DNA from: a virus
Virus record (IMG/VR): IMGVR_UViG_3300025767_001998
Span: 1 to 29,936 of that record
Reading direction: 5' to 3' (one strand)
DNA length: 29,936 nt
This document shows positions 23,314 through 29,936 of this stretch, in pieces. Positions within the stretch are counted from its first letter, which is position 1; every line of letters begins with the position of its first letter. The translations under genes were made by a program, and so were the position numbers. The notes below the pieces were generated by a model. That model worked only from the letters and a program-made list of their open reading frames with translations, ran no database searches and was not told the origin of the DNA.

Positions 23314-24207
23314 TTATAATTTACAAAACTCTATTATTCTTTTACCCCATTGTTTAGGTAAAAATTCTTGAACTTTGTTGTAAGAATTTAACCTTATTCT
23401 ATTACGTTCCTCTTCATTTTCAAGGTAAAATTTAGCCTTTTCTATAAGTTCTTCTTTAGTTTCAAAAGTAACAATATTTTCATTAGAAGTAAATGTTTCT
23501 TCTAAACCTTTCCACGGTGTTGTCATTAAAAAACCACCAGATGCTAAAATTTTATAAATTCTAACAGATACACCTGTAGCGTCGGTTGGTGAAAAATTTA
23601 AATTGATTTTACTTTCATTAACTATTTTATTGTGTTCTAAACCGAAAATACCGGTATAATGTTTAAACCCAGAGAATTCGTTATTAAGCGTATTAACATA
23701 CATTTGACGATCACCATGTATCTTACTTGAATCAACGGAACCTATAAAAGTTATATCATCTTTATAATTAATATCGTCTAACATAAAATTCATTGCGTCA
23801 TCTGGGCATTGGTGAACAAATAAGGTATTGTTACAAAATTTTTTAGCGTATGGGGTAACACCCTCAACTCCTGAAATGAAGTAATTTACTCTCTTAGATT
23901 TTTCAACCAATTCATTATCAAAATTATGCATAGCATCCATATACCACATACAAGTTTTAGAAACTTTATTTATGTCGTCAACAACTCTATAATGCATTTG
24001 ATTACATTTACTAAAAATGACTAAATCAGGTTTTAATGAATGTGTTAAATTTATTAACTCATCGTCCCTTCTTTTTATATTCTTTAATGAAGATAGTCTA
24101 GTCCTATAATCATATTCATAGACTTCACTACCATTTTCTTTAAAACCTCTAGATTGGGATACATTGGTTGAATTTTTATTAAATACACCCACAAATAAAA
24201 TTTTCAT
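23314..24207 (-). CDS. GT-B glycosyltransferase, CgeB-like
   Basis: 297 residues. The C-terminal part has the pattern of CgeB-type (Glyco_trans_1_2) proteins: INLNFSPTDATGVSVRIYKI (201-220), then LASGGFLMTTPW. This lies where the donor sugar binds. The last 60 residues are a charged helix (YLENEEERNRIRLNSYNKVQ), also usual in this group. The N-terminus MKILFVGVFNKNSTNVSQSR starts a Rossmann-like strand-loop. It overlaps the upstream GT9-like gene by 4 nt and ends 4 nt before the epimerase gene start. Confidence 0.8.
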   Translation of the reverse strand: MKILFVGVFNKNSTNVSQSRGFKENGSEVYEYDYRTRLSSLKNIKRRDDELINLTHSLKPDLVIFSKCNQMHYRVVDDINKVSKTCMWYMDAMHNFDNELVEKSKRVNYFISGVEGVTPYAKKFCNNTLFVHQCPDDAMNFMLDDINYKDDITFIGSVDSSKIHGDRQMYVNTLNNEFSGFKHYTGIFGLEHNKIVNESKINLNFSPTDATGVSVRIYKILASGGFLMTTPWKGLEETFTSNENIVTFETKEELIEKAKFYLENEEERNRIRLNSYNKVQEFLPKQWGKRIIEFCKL

Positions 24208-25007
24208 CGTATATTTTTTAAAATAATTTCTTTTATATCATATGGATTAGGATCCCATCCACCATCCGCATAAAATATAACTTCAGTGTTGAAAGGGTTC
24301 CAGTCTTTTTCATACCTAATTCTATTATATTCTGTACTCCATACTAAATGTTTCATACCACATAATGAAGACAAATGCATTGGACCACTACTAGGTCCAA
24401 CAATAATTTTACTACTATTTAAAATACCTACTAATTCCTTCAATTCGATACCTCTTAAATTTTCGGTACCTTCAATATAAAAAGACTCCTCATTACCGAT
24501 ACATGCAATTTTTAAATTTTTAGGTAATAAATCATATAATTTTTCCCATTCAGATTTACCCCAATTTCTTTCTGACCCTGTTGATTTATTTCTACAATGA
24601 AATATAACATCGAAACCATTTTCAGTTTTATAATCATATTTATAAAACTCTTGTTCAGTAAAAAAAAGTTTTTTAGTATCTACTACACCATTATGAGTGT
24701 ATCTCATACCGATATCAAAGTTACCTGATAAAAATACAGTGTGGGATATATTTTTGATTACATCTTTAGGGTCTTTACAATCATAACATTTCCACGCATC
24801 AGTTTTATAACTTTCAGGATTAAATTCTACATATTCGTCACAAAAATCTTCATATATATATTCATTCCCAGGTCTACCGATAATTATTGTTTTATCAAAT
24901 AACTTAGACATTTTTCTAACGTAACCCTGCCAACAAAATAATTCCCAACCGAATTCACCAACCCAAGGACCAGCCAATAATATTTTATCATTCTTCGTTA
25001 TAGACAT
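24204..25007 (-). CDS. GT9-like glycosyltransferase (heptosyltransferase fold)
   Basis: 267 residues. Residues from 130 show the ADP-heptose-transferase-like C-terminal domain: FDVIFHCRNKSTGSERNWGK, with a W-x2-L-x2-LP stretch, then LVGILNSSKIIVGPSSGPMH (192-211), the usual donor-binding segment. The N-terminus PWVGEFGWELFCWQGYVRKM resembles the substrate-side start of the family. It overlaps the large fusion glycosyltransferase by 20 nt and the CgeB-like gene by 4 nt. Whether it transfers heptose cannot be told. Two Cys in KCYDC (about 73-77) are notable but unexplained. Confidence 0.75.
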   Translation of the reverse strand: MSITKNDKILLAGPWVGEFGWELFCWQGYVRKMSKLFDKTIIIGRPGNEYIYEDFCDEYVEFNPESYKTDAWKCYDCKDPKDVIKNISHTVFLSGNFDIGMRYTHNGVVDTKKLFFTEQEFYKYDYKTENGFDVIFHCRNKSTGSERNWGKSEWEKLYDLLPKNLKIACIGNEESFYIEGTENLRGIELKELVGILNSSKIIVGPSSGPMHLSSLCGMKHLVWSTEYNRIRYEKDWNPFNTEVIFYADGGWDPNPYDIKEIILKNIR

Positions 25008-26649
25008 TAATAAATAATTCTTTATATTTTTTAATTATTTGTTCGTTATCAAAAATAGACATATCTTTAGGGACTTCCTGATAACTCTTATCTATCATAT
25101 TTCCATTTTTATCGACAATATAAACCCATCCAGGCTTATTACATAGAAACCCTTCTATAGTAGTTCTACCTAAAAATATTCCCGCAGTTTCGTCACATTT
25201 ATTAACAAACTCTTCTATTTTATCTGTGGGAGGAAAGTATTTTACATAATCATATTTATTAGAAAATTCTTGTGCATAACCCATAGTATCCTTACCCACT
25301 AACCACAGTTCTTCTGTGTTATTAATTAAATCTTCAATAGACTCTCTTCTAAGATAATCCATCGTACCAACGAATAGGGTAACTTTTTTATTTGTACCTT
25401 TATCTAATTTTTTCGGTATAAACCTACTTTTATCAAATAAATTATAAATAATTTCTATCTTAGAATCTTCGATATTATAATTATTTTTTATATATTCTTT
25501 AATTGAAGGTCTTATTGCTATATATTTTTTAATTCTGTTGTCAATGATAGGGTTTTCTAAATCAATAACTTCAGATCTAACTATATTAATAAAATTATTA
25601 TTAGGGTATAATTGTAAAAGTCTATTCGTTATCGGTGTGTGGTTTGTTAAAATGACATCGAATTTCATGTCCTTAACCATATATAATGTATTTGGTTTAC
25701 TATTAATCACTCCGTTTGGGGTATTCAACACCCACTTACCATCACCCATTTTATATCCTGGGGGTTCTTGTATAGGATATACTTTTATTGAATGTTTTTC
25801 CGCCTCTCTTTTAAAATTATTACCTATCTGAGAGGTAATATATACATCACAACCGTTTTTAACTAAACCTTTCGCTAACTCCATAGTAGACAACTCTGAC
25901 CCCGTTAAACCTTGAAAATTTAAACAACCAATTAATACTTTTAATTTTCTATTCCTAAATTTATCATCAACTTTAACTGGTAAAGTTTCACCATACTTTT
26001 CTACAAAAAGTTGTCTGTTTCGTTCCCATTCATCATTTGTTTCACCAATAGACATGTGGTTAATTCGTATATCAGTGATAACACCAACAGACACACCTGA
26101 AACAAAGTTTTTATAACAAAAATCTACATCATAAAAATGAAAACCTTTAACTCTTTCATCAAAAGGGGTATAGTCACCATCAATAACAATTCTTTCTTTA
26201 TGAACGGCAAAGAATAAACCATCAACATTAACAACATCTTCAACCCCTTTACCTAAATCAGAACTATATTCGGATAACCAACTTTTACCATTATGTGTGT
26301 GTTTTACTCTCCCATACATCCATTTAGGTTTTTCCCACCATTTACCTGTGTTCGGTAAATATTTACTACCTGCAACACCTATAATGCCATATTTTTCTTC
26401 TTTATCAAAATGATTTTTAAGTTTTTTACCCCATTGTTTAGTTTCTATTAATATATCATCATGTACATACGTTATAATGTCAAATTTGGCCCGTTTTAGT
26501 ATTTCATTATAACAATTTGTTAATGACCTGTCACCATTGTTAATTATTTGTATAACCTCCACTTTACCTTTGGGTAAACCACTTGTTTTAATTAAATACT
26601 CAATATGTTTTGGGTTATCCTCTCTAGTAGAAAAACCAATCGTTACCAT
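24988..26649 (-). CDS. Two-domain glycosyltransferase fusion (GT2-like plus GT-B)
   Basis: 553 residues with two enzyme-like halves. Residues 1-230 form a GT-A domain of the Glyco_tranf_2_5 type: MVTIGFSTREDNPKHIEYLI at the start, ITYVHDDILIE with HDD at 63-65 as the metal site, and FHFYDVDFCYKNF near the end. Residues 240-553 form a GT-B domain: KLKVLIGCLNFQGLTGSELS with a Gly-rich loop, KVTLFVGTMDYLRRESIEDL starting the second Rossmann half, and GIFLGRTTIEGFLCNKPGWV as the donor-binding region. The two could add two sugars in succession. It is the last glycosyltransferase before dUTPase and starts a run of overlapping genes; a TATAAATA octamer lies 23 nt upstream. Confidence 0.85.
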   Translation of the reverse strand: MVTIGFSTREDNPKHIEYLIKTSGLPKGKVEVIQIINNGDRSLTNCYNEILKRAKFDIITYVHDDILIETKQWGKKLKNHFDKEEKYGIIGVAGSKYLPNTGKWWEKPKWMYGRVKHTHNGKSWLSEYSSDLGKGVEDVVNVDGLFFAVHKERIVIDGDYTPFDERVKGFHFYDVDFCYKNFVSGVSVGVITDIRINHMSIGETNDEWERNRQLFVEKYGETLPVKVDDKFRNRKLKVLIGCLNFQGLTGSELSTMELAKGLVKNGCDVYITSQIGNNFKREAEKHSIKVYPIQEPPGYKMGDGKWVLNTPNGVINSKPNTLYMVKDMKFDVILTNHTPITNRLLQLYPNNNFINIVRSEVIDLENPIIDNRIKKYIAIRPSIKEYIKNNYNIEDSKIEIIYNLFDKSRFIPKKLDKGTNKKVTLFVGTMDYLRRESIEDLINNTEELWLVGKDTMGYAQEFSNKYDYVKYFPPTDKIEEFVNKCDETAGIFLGRTTIEGFLCNKPGWVYIVDKNGNMIDKSYQEVPKDMSIFDNEQIIKKYKELFINVYNEE

Positions 26650-26672
26650 CTTTTTAAATTTTTAAATTAAAT

Positions 26673-26680
26673 TATTTATA
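26673..26680 (-). promoter_or_regulatory. T4-late-like octamer before the glycan operon
   Basis: The minus strand reads TATAAATA, 23 nt before the ATG at 26649, in the 47-nt gap after the dUTPase gene. This is the only gap in front of the six overlapping or near-adjacent genes from 26649 down to 20802, so a promoter here would drive the glycan operon. The role is inferred. Confidence 0.35.
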
Positions 26681-26696
26681 AAAATATATGAATTTT

Positions 26697-27263
26697 TCAT
26701 TCTTTTCCTGTCGACCCAAATCCCAACTCACCTCTTTCGGTTTCAGATAGATTATTTGTTTTAACTAATTCACTTATACTTTGTCCCACAACATTCATAA
26801 TCACACCTTGTGCGATTCTTTCGCCTGATTGTATTGAATAATCTTCATTACTTAGATTTACCACAATAACACCAACATCACCTCTATATCCTTCATCCAC
26901 AGTTCCTGGTGTATTTAAAACAGAGATACCATACTTTAACGCCATACCACTTCTAGGTCTAACTTGTAATTCTGTATTTGGTGATAATTCGAACTTAAGA
27001 CCCGTAGGTATTAATTTTCTTTCTAAAGGTTTTAGAGTAATTGGTTCAGAGATAAACGCTCTTAAATCAAATCCACTGTCCCCAACCTTTGCGTACTCAG
27101 GATCAGGATTATTAGAACTATTAGTGAATTTAGTTTTTATTTTGAAATTATCCCAGTCACCCTCATTAAAACCATTCATTTCGGTTTGGTTAAATGATTC
27201 TATTTGTTCCATTAAACTCTTTAGTTCATTTAATTCATTAAGTTCTCTTTCAAAACCTTCCAT
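26697..27263 (-). CDS. dut: dUTPase
   Basis: Hydrolyses dUTP to dUMP and pyrophosphate, keeping uracil out of phage DNA and supplying dUMP for dTMP synthesis. 188 residues of the trimeric all-beta family with all five motifs: KVGDSGFDLRA (59-69), RPRSGMALK (102-110), NTPGTVDEGYRGDVGVIVVN (117-136, catalytic Asp123), GERIAQGVI (147-155) and RGELGFGSTG (177-186). About 40 N-terminal residues before the core are an extra charged Asn/Glu-rich segment (ELNELNELKSLMEQIESFNQ) of predicted helix. The ATG directly abuts the stop of the HD-like gene, so they form one transcript. Confidence 0.95.
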   Translation of the reverse strand: MEGFERELNELNELKSLMEQIESFNQTEMNGFNEGDWDNFKIKTKFTNSSNNPDPEYAKVGDSGFDLRAFISEPITLKPLERKLIPTGLKFELSPNTELQVRPRSGMALKYGISVLNTPGTVDEGYRGDVGVIVVNLSNEDYSIQSGERIAQGVIMNVVGQSISELVKTNNLSETERGELGFGSTGKE

Positions 27264-27824
27264 TTATTTCTTTTTACATTCAATTATTGCGAGTTCATTC
27301 GCCAATCTTAATATGGTAGATAATGTACTCCCATACCATTTAGATTGTTTATCATCGTCAGTCTTATCATAATTAAGTATTGACTGATATTCTTCATCAG
27401 ATAATTCAACACCATATCTTAATGAATAGTATGCGGATCTTTCTCCCACTCTCATAGAAACTAAATCCTCATTAAAGTCATACATTTTACCTTGATTCTT
27501 TCTATGCCACTCAGATTCACAGAATTTATAGAGTTTTACTTTTCCTAACTGATGTAGGAAACAAACTCTTATAATAGATTTTTTATCAACCCTTTGTGAT
27601 TCAGGTAAAATATCATTTAGATTAATTCCGTATTTAGTGACAGTTAGAATATAATCTATTAACCCACCAGGAAATGCATTATACATACTTTCCATATTAG
27701 ATGCGGGTGCACTATATAAATCTTCACCTAAAAACTCTAATAAATTTTCAGATAGGATGTTATAGGTTTCATTAGTTTTATTAAACTTTTCTTTATTTTT
27801 TAATATTTTCTCTTTCAAATCCAT
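27264..27824 (-). CDS. HD-domain-like protein with lost metal ligands
   Basis: 186 residues with the layout of phage HD-type phosphohydrolases: AFPGGLIDYILTV (50-62), then CFLHQLGKVKLY (88-99), the motif normally reading HDLGK, then SEWHRKNQGKMYDFNEDLVS, and LRLANELAIIE near the C-terminus, normally LADxxA. Known family ligands are H, HD and D; here the first His is Tyr58, the Asp of HD is Gln92, and the last Asp is Asn176. NYDK at 151-154 also seems to replace a His-containing motif. The fold appears intact, but two-metal chemistry should be lost, so a regulatory or binding role is likely. It abuts the dUTPase gene. Confidence 0.68.
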   Translation of the reverse strand: MDLKEKILKNKEKFNKTNETYNILSENLLEFLGEDLYSAPASNMESMYNAFPGGLIDYILTVTKYGINLNDILPESQRVDKKSIIRVCFLHQLGKVKLYKFCESEWHRKNQGKMYDFNEDLVSMRVGERSAYYSLRYGVELSDEEYQSILNYDKTDDDKQSKWYGSTLSTILRLANELAIIECKKK

Positions 27825-27856
27825 GATTTTACAAGTTTATTATAATAATAAAGAAA

Positions 27857-29113
27857 TTATTTCACTAAGTCAACTTCCACTCCTTTTTTTTCTTCTACTA
27901 ATTTAACATATAAGTCTCTTCTTTTCTCACAAACAGATTTCATATCATACGTTCCATTCACTGTATTATATAAATTCTCACCTAATTTTGTAATTAGATC
28001 TGGATTAAGAATTAATTTTTTAAGATGTGAATACCATAACTTATGATTTTTAATCGTAGGTACTAAGAAACCATTACCTTCTTCATTTATATCACCACCT
28101 TTCAGATAGGCGTTTTCAATGTCTATTTGATAAGGTCCGAAATCTTGTGCAATTATCGCCTTCTTATGGAATCCCGCCTCAATAACCTTAAGTTGTGATT
28201 TAACCTTATTAAATGTACTTTCTTTAAGTGGTGCAAGTGATATATCGAATAAATTATAATTAGACGCATATGAAGTAATAGGTTTAGTCCATACTCTTCT
28301 ATATGGTTCATTATGTACATTCTCATATTCTTTATTTTCAAAAGACAATAAGAATTTTTTATAATCTTCACTCACTAAATTATAATCATCAGTAAATATT
28401 CTTTCATATTGATACCATACAGATTCTTTTGGTTTAATAGGTCTTTGTTTTTGTTCACCTGTTTTCTGATCAATCATAGTCATAGTACCTCTTAAATCAA
28501 AACCACATAAAACAAATTGTACTTTATCTAATAAACCATCTGATTTAAGTTTAGTCATTAAACCTCTTAGTATTTCCAAATCTTTCATATGTGAAGAACC
28601 ACCTAACCATCCGATTCTAATTCTATCACTTTTCTCAGGATTACTCTGATATTGTTTCTCGTCTGGATTAATTGCGTTTGGTAAGACAAAGACATTCTTA
28701 TTTAATTTAGAAATCTCATCCGCAAATACTGAAGTAGTGGTTGTAACATTTCTAGATATTTTAAGATTATTCGCAATCTTCTTATCTAAATTATTTTGTT
28801 TGATGATTTGCCACGCAGGATGATCAGGGCCAGGTGACCAATGATCATCAATATCCATAATTGTTGCAATACCCAATTCATCACATCTTTCCAATAGTTT
28901 AGGTAGATTATCATAATCTCCCAATGTCCTATGATAATGAATTAAATCGTATTGTTTAAGATAGTTATCATCATTTAATTGTGGTTCGTAATCAATATCC
29001 ACATGAAACTCTTTTGGGAAGTATTCCTCTAACTTAATATGTGGTATTGTAGATCTGAAATAACTCACACCAGTACGGTCGCTGGGTACTACTAAAATTT
29101 TTATCTTACTCAT
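27857..29113 (-). CDS. GT-B glycosyltransferase (GT4-like), first gene of the minus-strand locus
   Basis: 418 residues. The N-terminal Rossmann domain opens SKIKILVVPSDRTGVSYFRS; TIMDIDDHWSPGPDHPAWQ (84-102) is a block familiar from phage-encoded GT4-like proteins. RIRIGWLGGSSHMKDLEILR begins the second domain, and KVIEAGFHKKAIIAQDFGPY is the donor-binding region with the usual Glu. The middle contains a charged insertion (about 220-300). It is the most upstream gene of the minus-strand block and lies back to back with the early genes on the other strand. No convincing promoter was seen in the 122-nt divergent gap on its side. Confidence 0.82.
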   Translation of the reverse strand: MSKIKILVVPSDRTGVSYFRSTIPHIKLEEYFPKEFHVDIDYEPQLNDDNYLKQYDLIHYHRTLGDYDNLPKLLERCDELGIATIMDIDDHWSPGPDHPAWQIIKQNNLDKKIANNLKISRNVTTTTSVFADEISKLNKNVFVLPNAINPDEKQYQSNPEKSDRIRIGWLGGSSHMKDLEILRGLMTKLKSDGLLDKVQFVLCGFDLRGTMTMIDQKTGEQKQRPIKPKESVWYQYERIFTDDYNLVSEDYKKFLLSFENKEYENVHNEPYRRVWTKPITSYASNYNLFDISLAPLKESTFNKVKSQLKVIEAGFHKKAIIAQDFGPYQIDIENAYLKGGDINEEGNGFLVPTIKNHKLWYSHLKKLILNPDLITKLGENLYNTVNGTYDMKSVCEKRRDLYVKLVEEKKGVEVDLVK

Positions 29114-29183
29114 ATTATAAACGTTTGTATAATAATAAGTATTGTGGTTTAATTTCTAAATGGTAAAAAAAAATTAATAAAAA

Positions 29184-29231
29184 GTTTGGTAGTTTAAAAA
29201 TTTTTTGTATCTTTACAATATCAAAATCAAA
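29184..29231 (+). repeat. 48-bp promoter-leader repeat, copy 1
   Basis: This 48-bp block recurs at 29793-29840 with one substitution. It covers the whole promoter (both boxes and spacer) and the first bases of the predicted transcript (ending ATCAAAATCAAA), so both boxes and leader are conserved. A second, almost identical copy makes homologous recombination between the two possible. Confidence 0.9.
29185..29216 (+). promoter_or_regulatory. Early promoter, Bacteroidota -33/-7 type
   Basis: TTTG (29185-29188), a 19-nt spacer, then TATCTTTAC (29208-29216) match the known Bacteroidota primary-sigma consensus TTTG and TAnnTTTG except for the last base of the -7 octamer. Transcription would start about 20 nt before the ATG at 29236. 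The gene behind it and the next gene have the same arrangement. Confidence 0.85.
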
Positions 29232-29235
29232 CAAT

Positions 29236-29751
29236 ATGAATAATTTAAATGCAATCAGAGTAAACAACGAAACGAACAACAATCCAGTTGACAAAAAATT
29301 CTATTACGGAAGAGTCTTCCAAAAAGACAACACAGGGAAACTATTTGACTTTATGGTAACCAACCATATGGAAGAGGATAAAAAATACAAATTCCGTTAT
29401 ATTACAAAATGTAAGGCAGGGTTCCAAATCATTTCTGAAACTAATTACGAACAAACCCCAAAGGAATTTATTGGTAGTACTTATGGGTTCTTAGAAAACG
29501 TACAAGTGTGGGTAGAGTATGATAACCCAACAGAAACTAACAAGGGTATCTGGTTGAACGTTCTAACGACAAAAGGTAAGAAGTTCCACAGTATCGATAA
29601 AAATTTCCTTCTGAATCTTAAGGTTGGTAATGTCCACAACGCTTGGAAGAAGATGGTAGATTTCGATCTTTGGAAGAGAATGGGTACTAAGACACACGCA
29701 GATTACGCATACAAAATGAACAATGTCGCTACCGAAGAGGTGGCGGCATAA
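29236..29751 (+). CDS. Unknown, probably early, 171-residue protein
   Basis: Not recognised. The protein is Asn/Lys-rich with alternating hydrophobic and charged residues (KFYYGRVFQKDNTGKLFDFM), suggesting a mostly beta N-terminal domain, followed by a Trp-rich region (VQVWVEYDNPTETNKGIWLN) and an aromatic helix (NAWKKMVDFDLWKRMGTK). No signal peptide, Cys cluster or enzyme motif. Codon use is similar to its neighbours. It has its own host-type promoter, consistent with expression right after infection, when small host-takeover proteins are made. The start codon follows the conserved leader ATCAAAATCAAA by about 5 nt. Confidence 0.78.
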   Translation: MNNLNAIRVNNETNNNPVDKKFYYGRVFQKDNTGKLFDFMVTNHMEEDKKYKFRYITKCKAGFQIISETNYEQTPKEFIGSTYGFLENVQVWVEYDNPTETNKGIWLNVLTTKGKKFHSIDKNFLLNLKVGNVHNAWKKMVDFDLWKRMGTKTHADYAYKMNNVATEEVAA

Positions 29752-29792
29752 TATAGATAAACTATAAATATTTTTAAAAAAATCACTAATCC

Positions 29793-29840
29793 GTTTGGTA
29801 GTTTAAATATTTTTTGTATCTTTACAATATCAAAATCAAA
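29793..29840 (+). repeat. 48-bp promoter-leader repeat, copy 2
   Basis: Second copy of the block at 29184-29231 with one A-to-T change in the spacer. It lies 609 bp downstream and precedes the next small gene in the same way. Confidence 0.9.
29794..29825 (+). promoter_or_regulatory. Early promoter, second copy
   Basis: TTTG (29794-29797), a 19-nt spacer and TATCTTTAC (29817-29825) repeat the architecture of the promoter at 29185. No GC-rich terminator is seen between the upstream gene and this promoter, so readthrough is likely as well. Confidence 0.85.
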
Positions 29841-29845
29841 TAACT

Positions 29846-29936
29846 ATGGAAAATTCAGTAATTTTAACAAAAGTAAGAGAGTACAAAGGGAACAATGGTT
29901 TTATCCTTTCACTTAAAGGTGGACTAACTAAGTATG
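29846..29936 (+). CDS. Unknown early gene, 3' end outside window
   Basis: An ATG five nt past the conserved leader opens a frame that stays open to the window end (30 codons visible), beginning MENSVILTKVREYKGNNGF and continuing with LSLKGGLTKY. Too short to assign. The same promoter-leader as the preceding gene suggests a set of co-regulated early genes continuing beyond the window. Confidence 0.65.
   Translation, partial: MENSVILTKVREYKGNNGFILSLKGGLTKY

Noticed and set aside
29752-29792. Terminator after the first early gene
   Set aside because: Only A/T-rich sequence with a TATAAATATTTTTA stretch, no GC-containing hairpin.
1-29936. CRISPR arrays, insertion sequences, integrase or attachment sites
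   Set aside because: No spaced direct repeats, transposase or recombinase motifs, or terminal inverted repeats were found by reading the window.

Overview
The window is a piece of a T4-like (myovirus) phage genome, AT-rich, and most likely from a phage of a Bacteroidota (flavobacterial-type) host. The T4-like assignment rests on recognisable homologues in T4-like order (terminase large subunit, portal, prohead protease, scaffold, major capsid protein) plus a gp55-type late sigma factor and a gp5-type baseplate OB-fold protein. The host assignment rests on two nearly identical promoters with the Bacteroidota architecture (TTTG, 19 nt, TATCTTTA, compared with the known TTTG/TAnnTTTG consensus) and on A-rich leaders without clear Shine-Dalgarno sequences.

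Layout. (1) 1-9958, plus strand: head morphogenesis, namely terminase (5' cut off by the window), portal, a core-protein candidate, a small unknown gene with its own promoter, prohead protease, very acidic scaffold, major capsid protein, a terminator, and an unknown gene. (2) 9933-16212, minus strand: a structural block with a probable surface-domain protein, baseplate OB-fold protein, three unknown structural candidates and a small Lys-rich protein, ending with the late sigma factor gene. (3) 16223-29113, minus strand: an unusual glycan locus with seven glycosyltransferase genes (one a two-domain fusion), a CDP-paratose-epimerase-like SDR, an FkbM-type methyltransferase and a second SAM methyltransferase. 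Interspersed are PhoH, dUTPase, a HAD-like protein lacking its nucleophile, an HD-like protein lacking most metal ligands, and a conserved-looking 44-residue basic protein. (4) 29184-29936, plus strand: two small, probably early, genes, each behind a copy of the same 48-bp promoter-leader.

How the parts fit together. The protease probably matures capsid, scaffold and a core protein: the same tetrapeptide LNES occurs at plausible processing points in all three. The gp55-like factor probably drives late transcription, and an AT-rich element close to ATATTTATTA sits just upstream of seven structural or candidate structural genes. The glycan locus lies on the same strand as, and upstream of, the sigma and baseplate genes. 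It could decorate virion proteins, modify host surface glycan, or (less likely from what is visible) glycosylate modified DNA. No tRNA genes, CRISPR arrays, insertion sequences or integrase were seen. No stretch over 300 bases lacks a gene.
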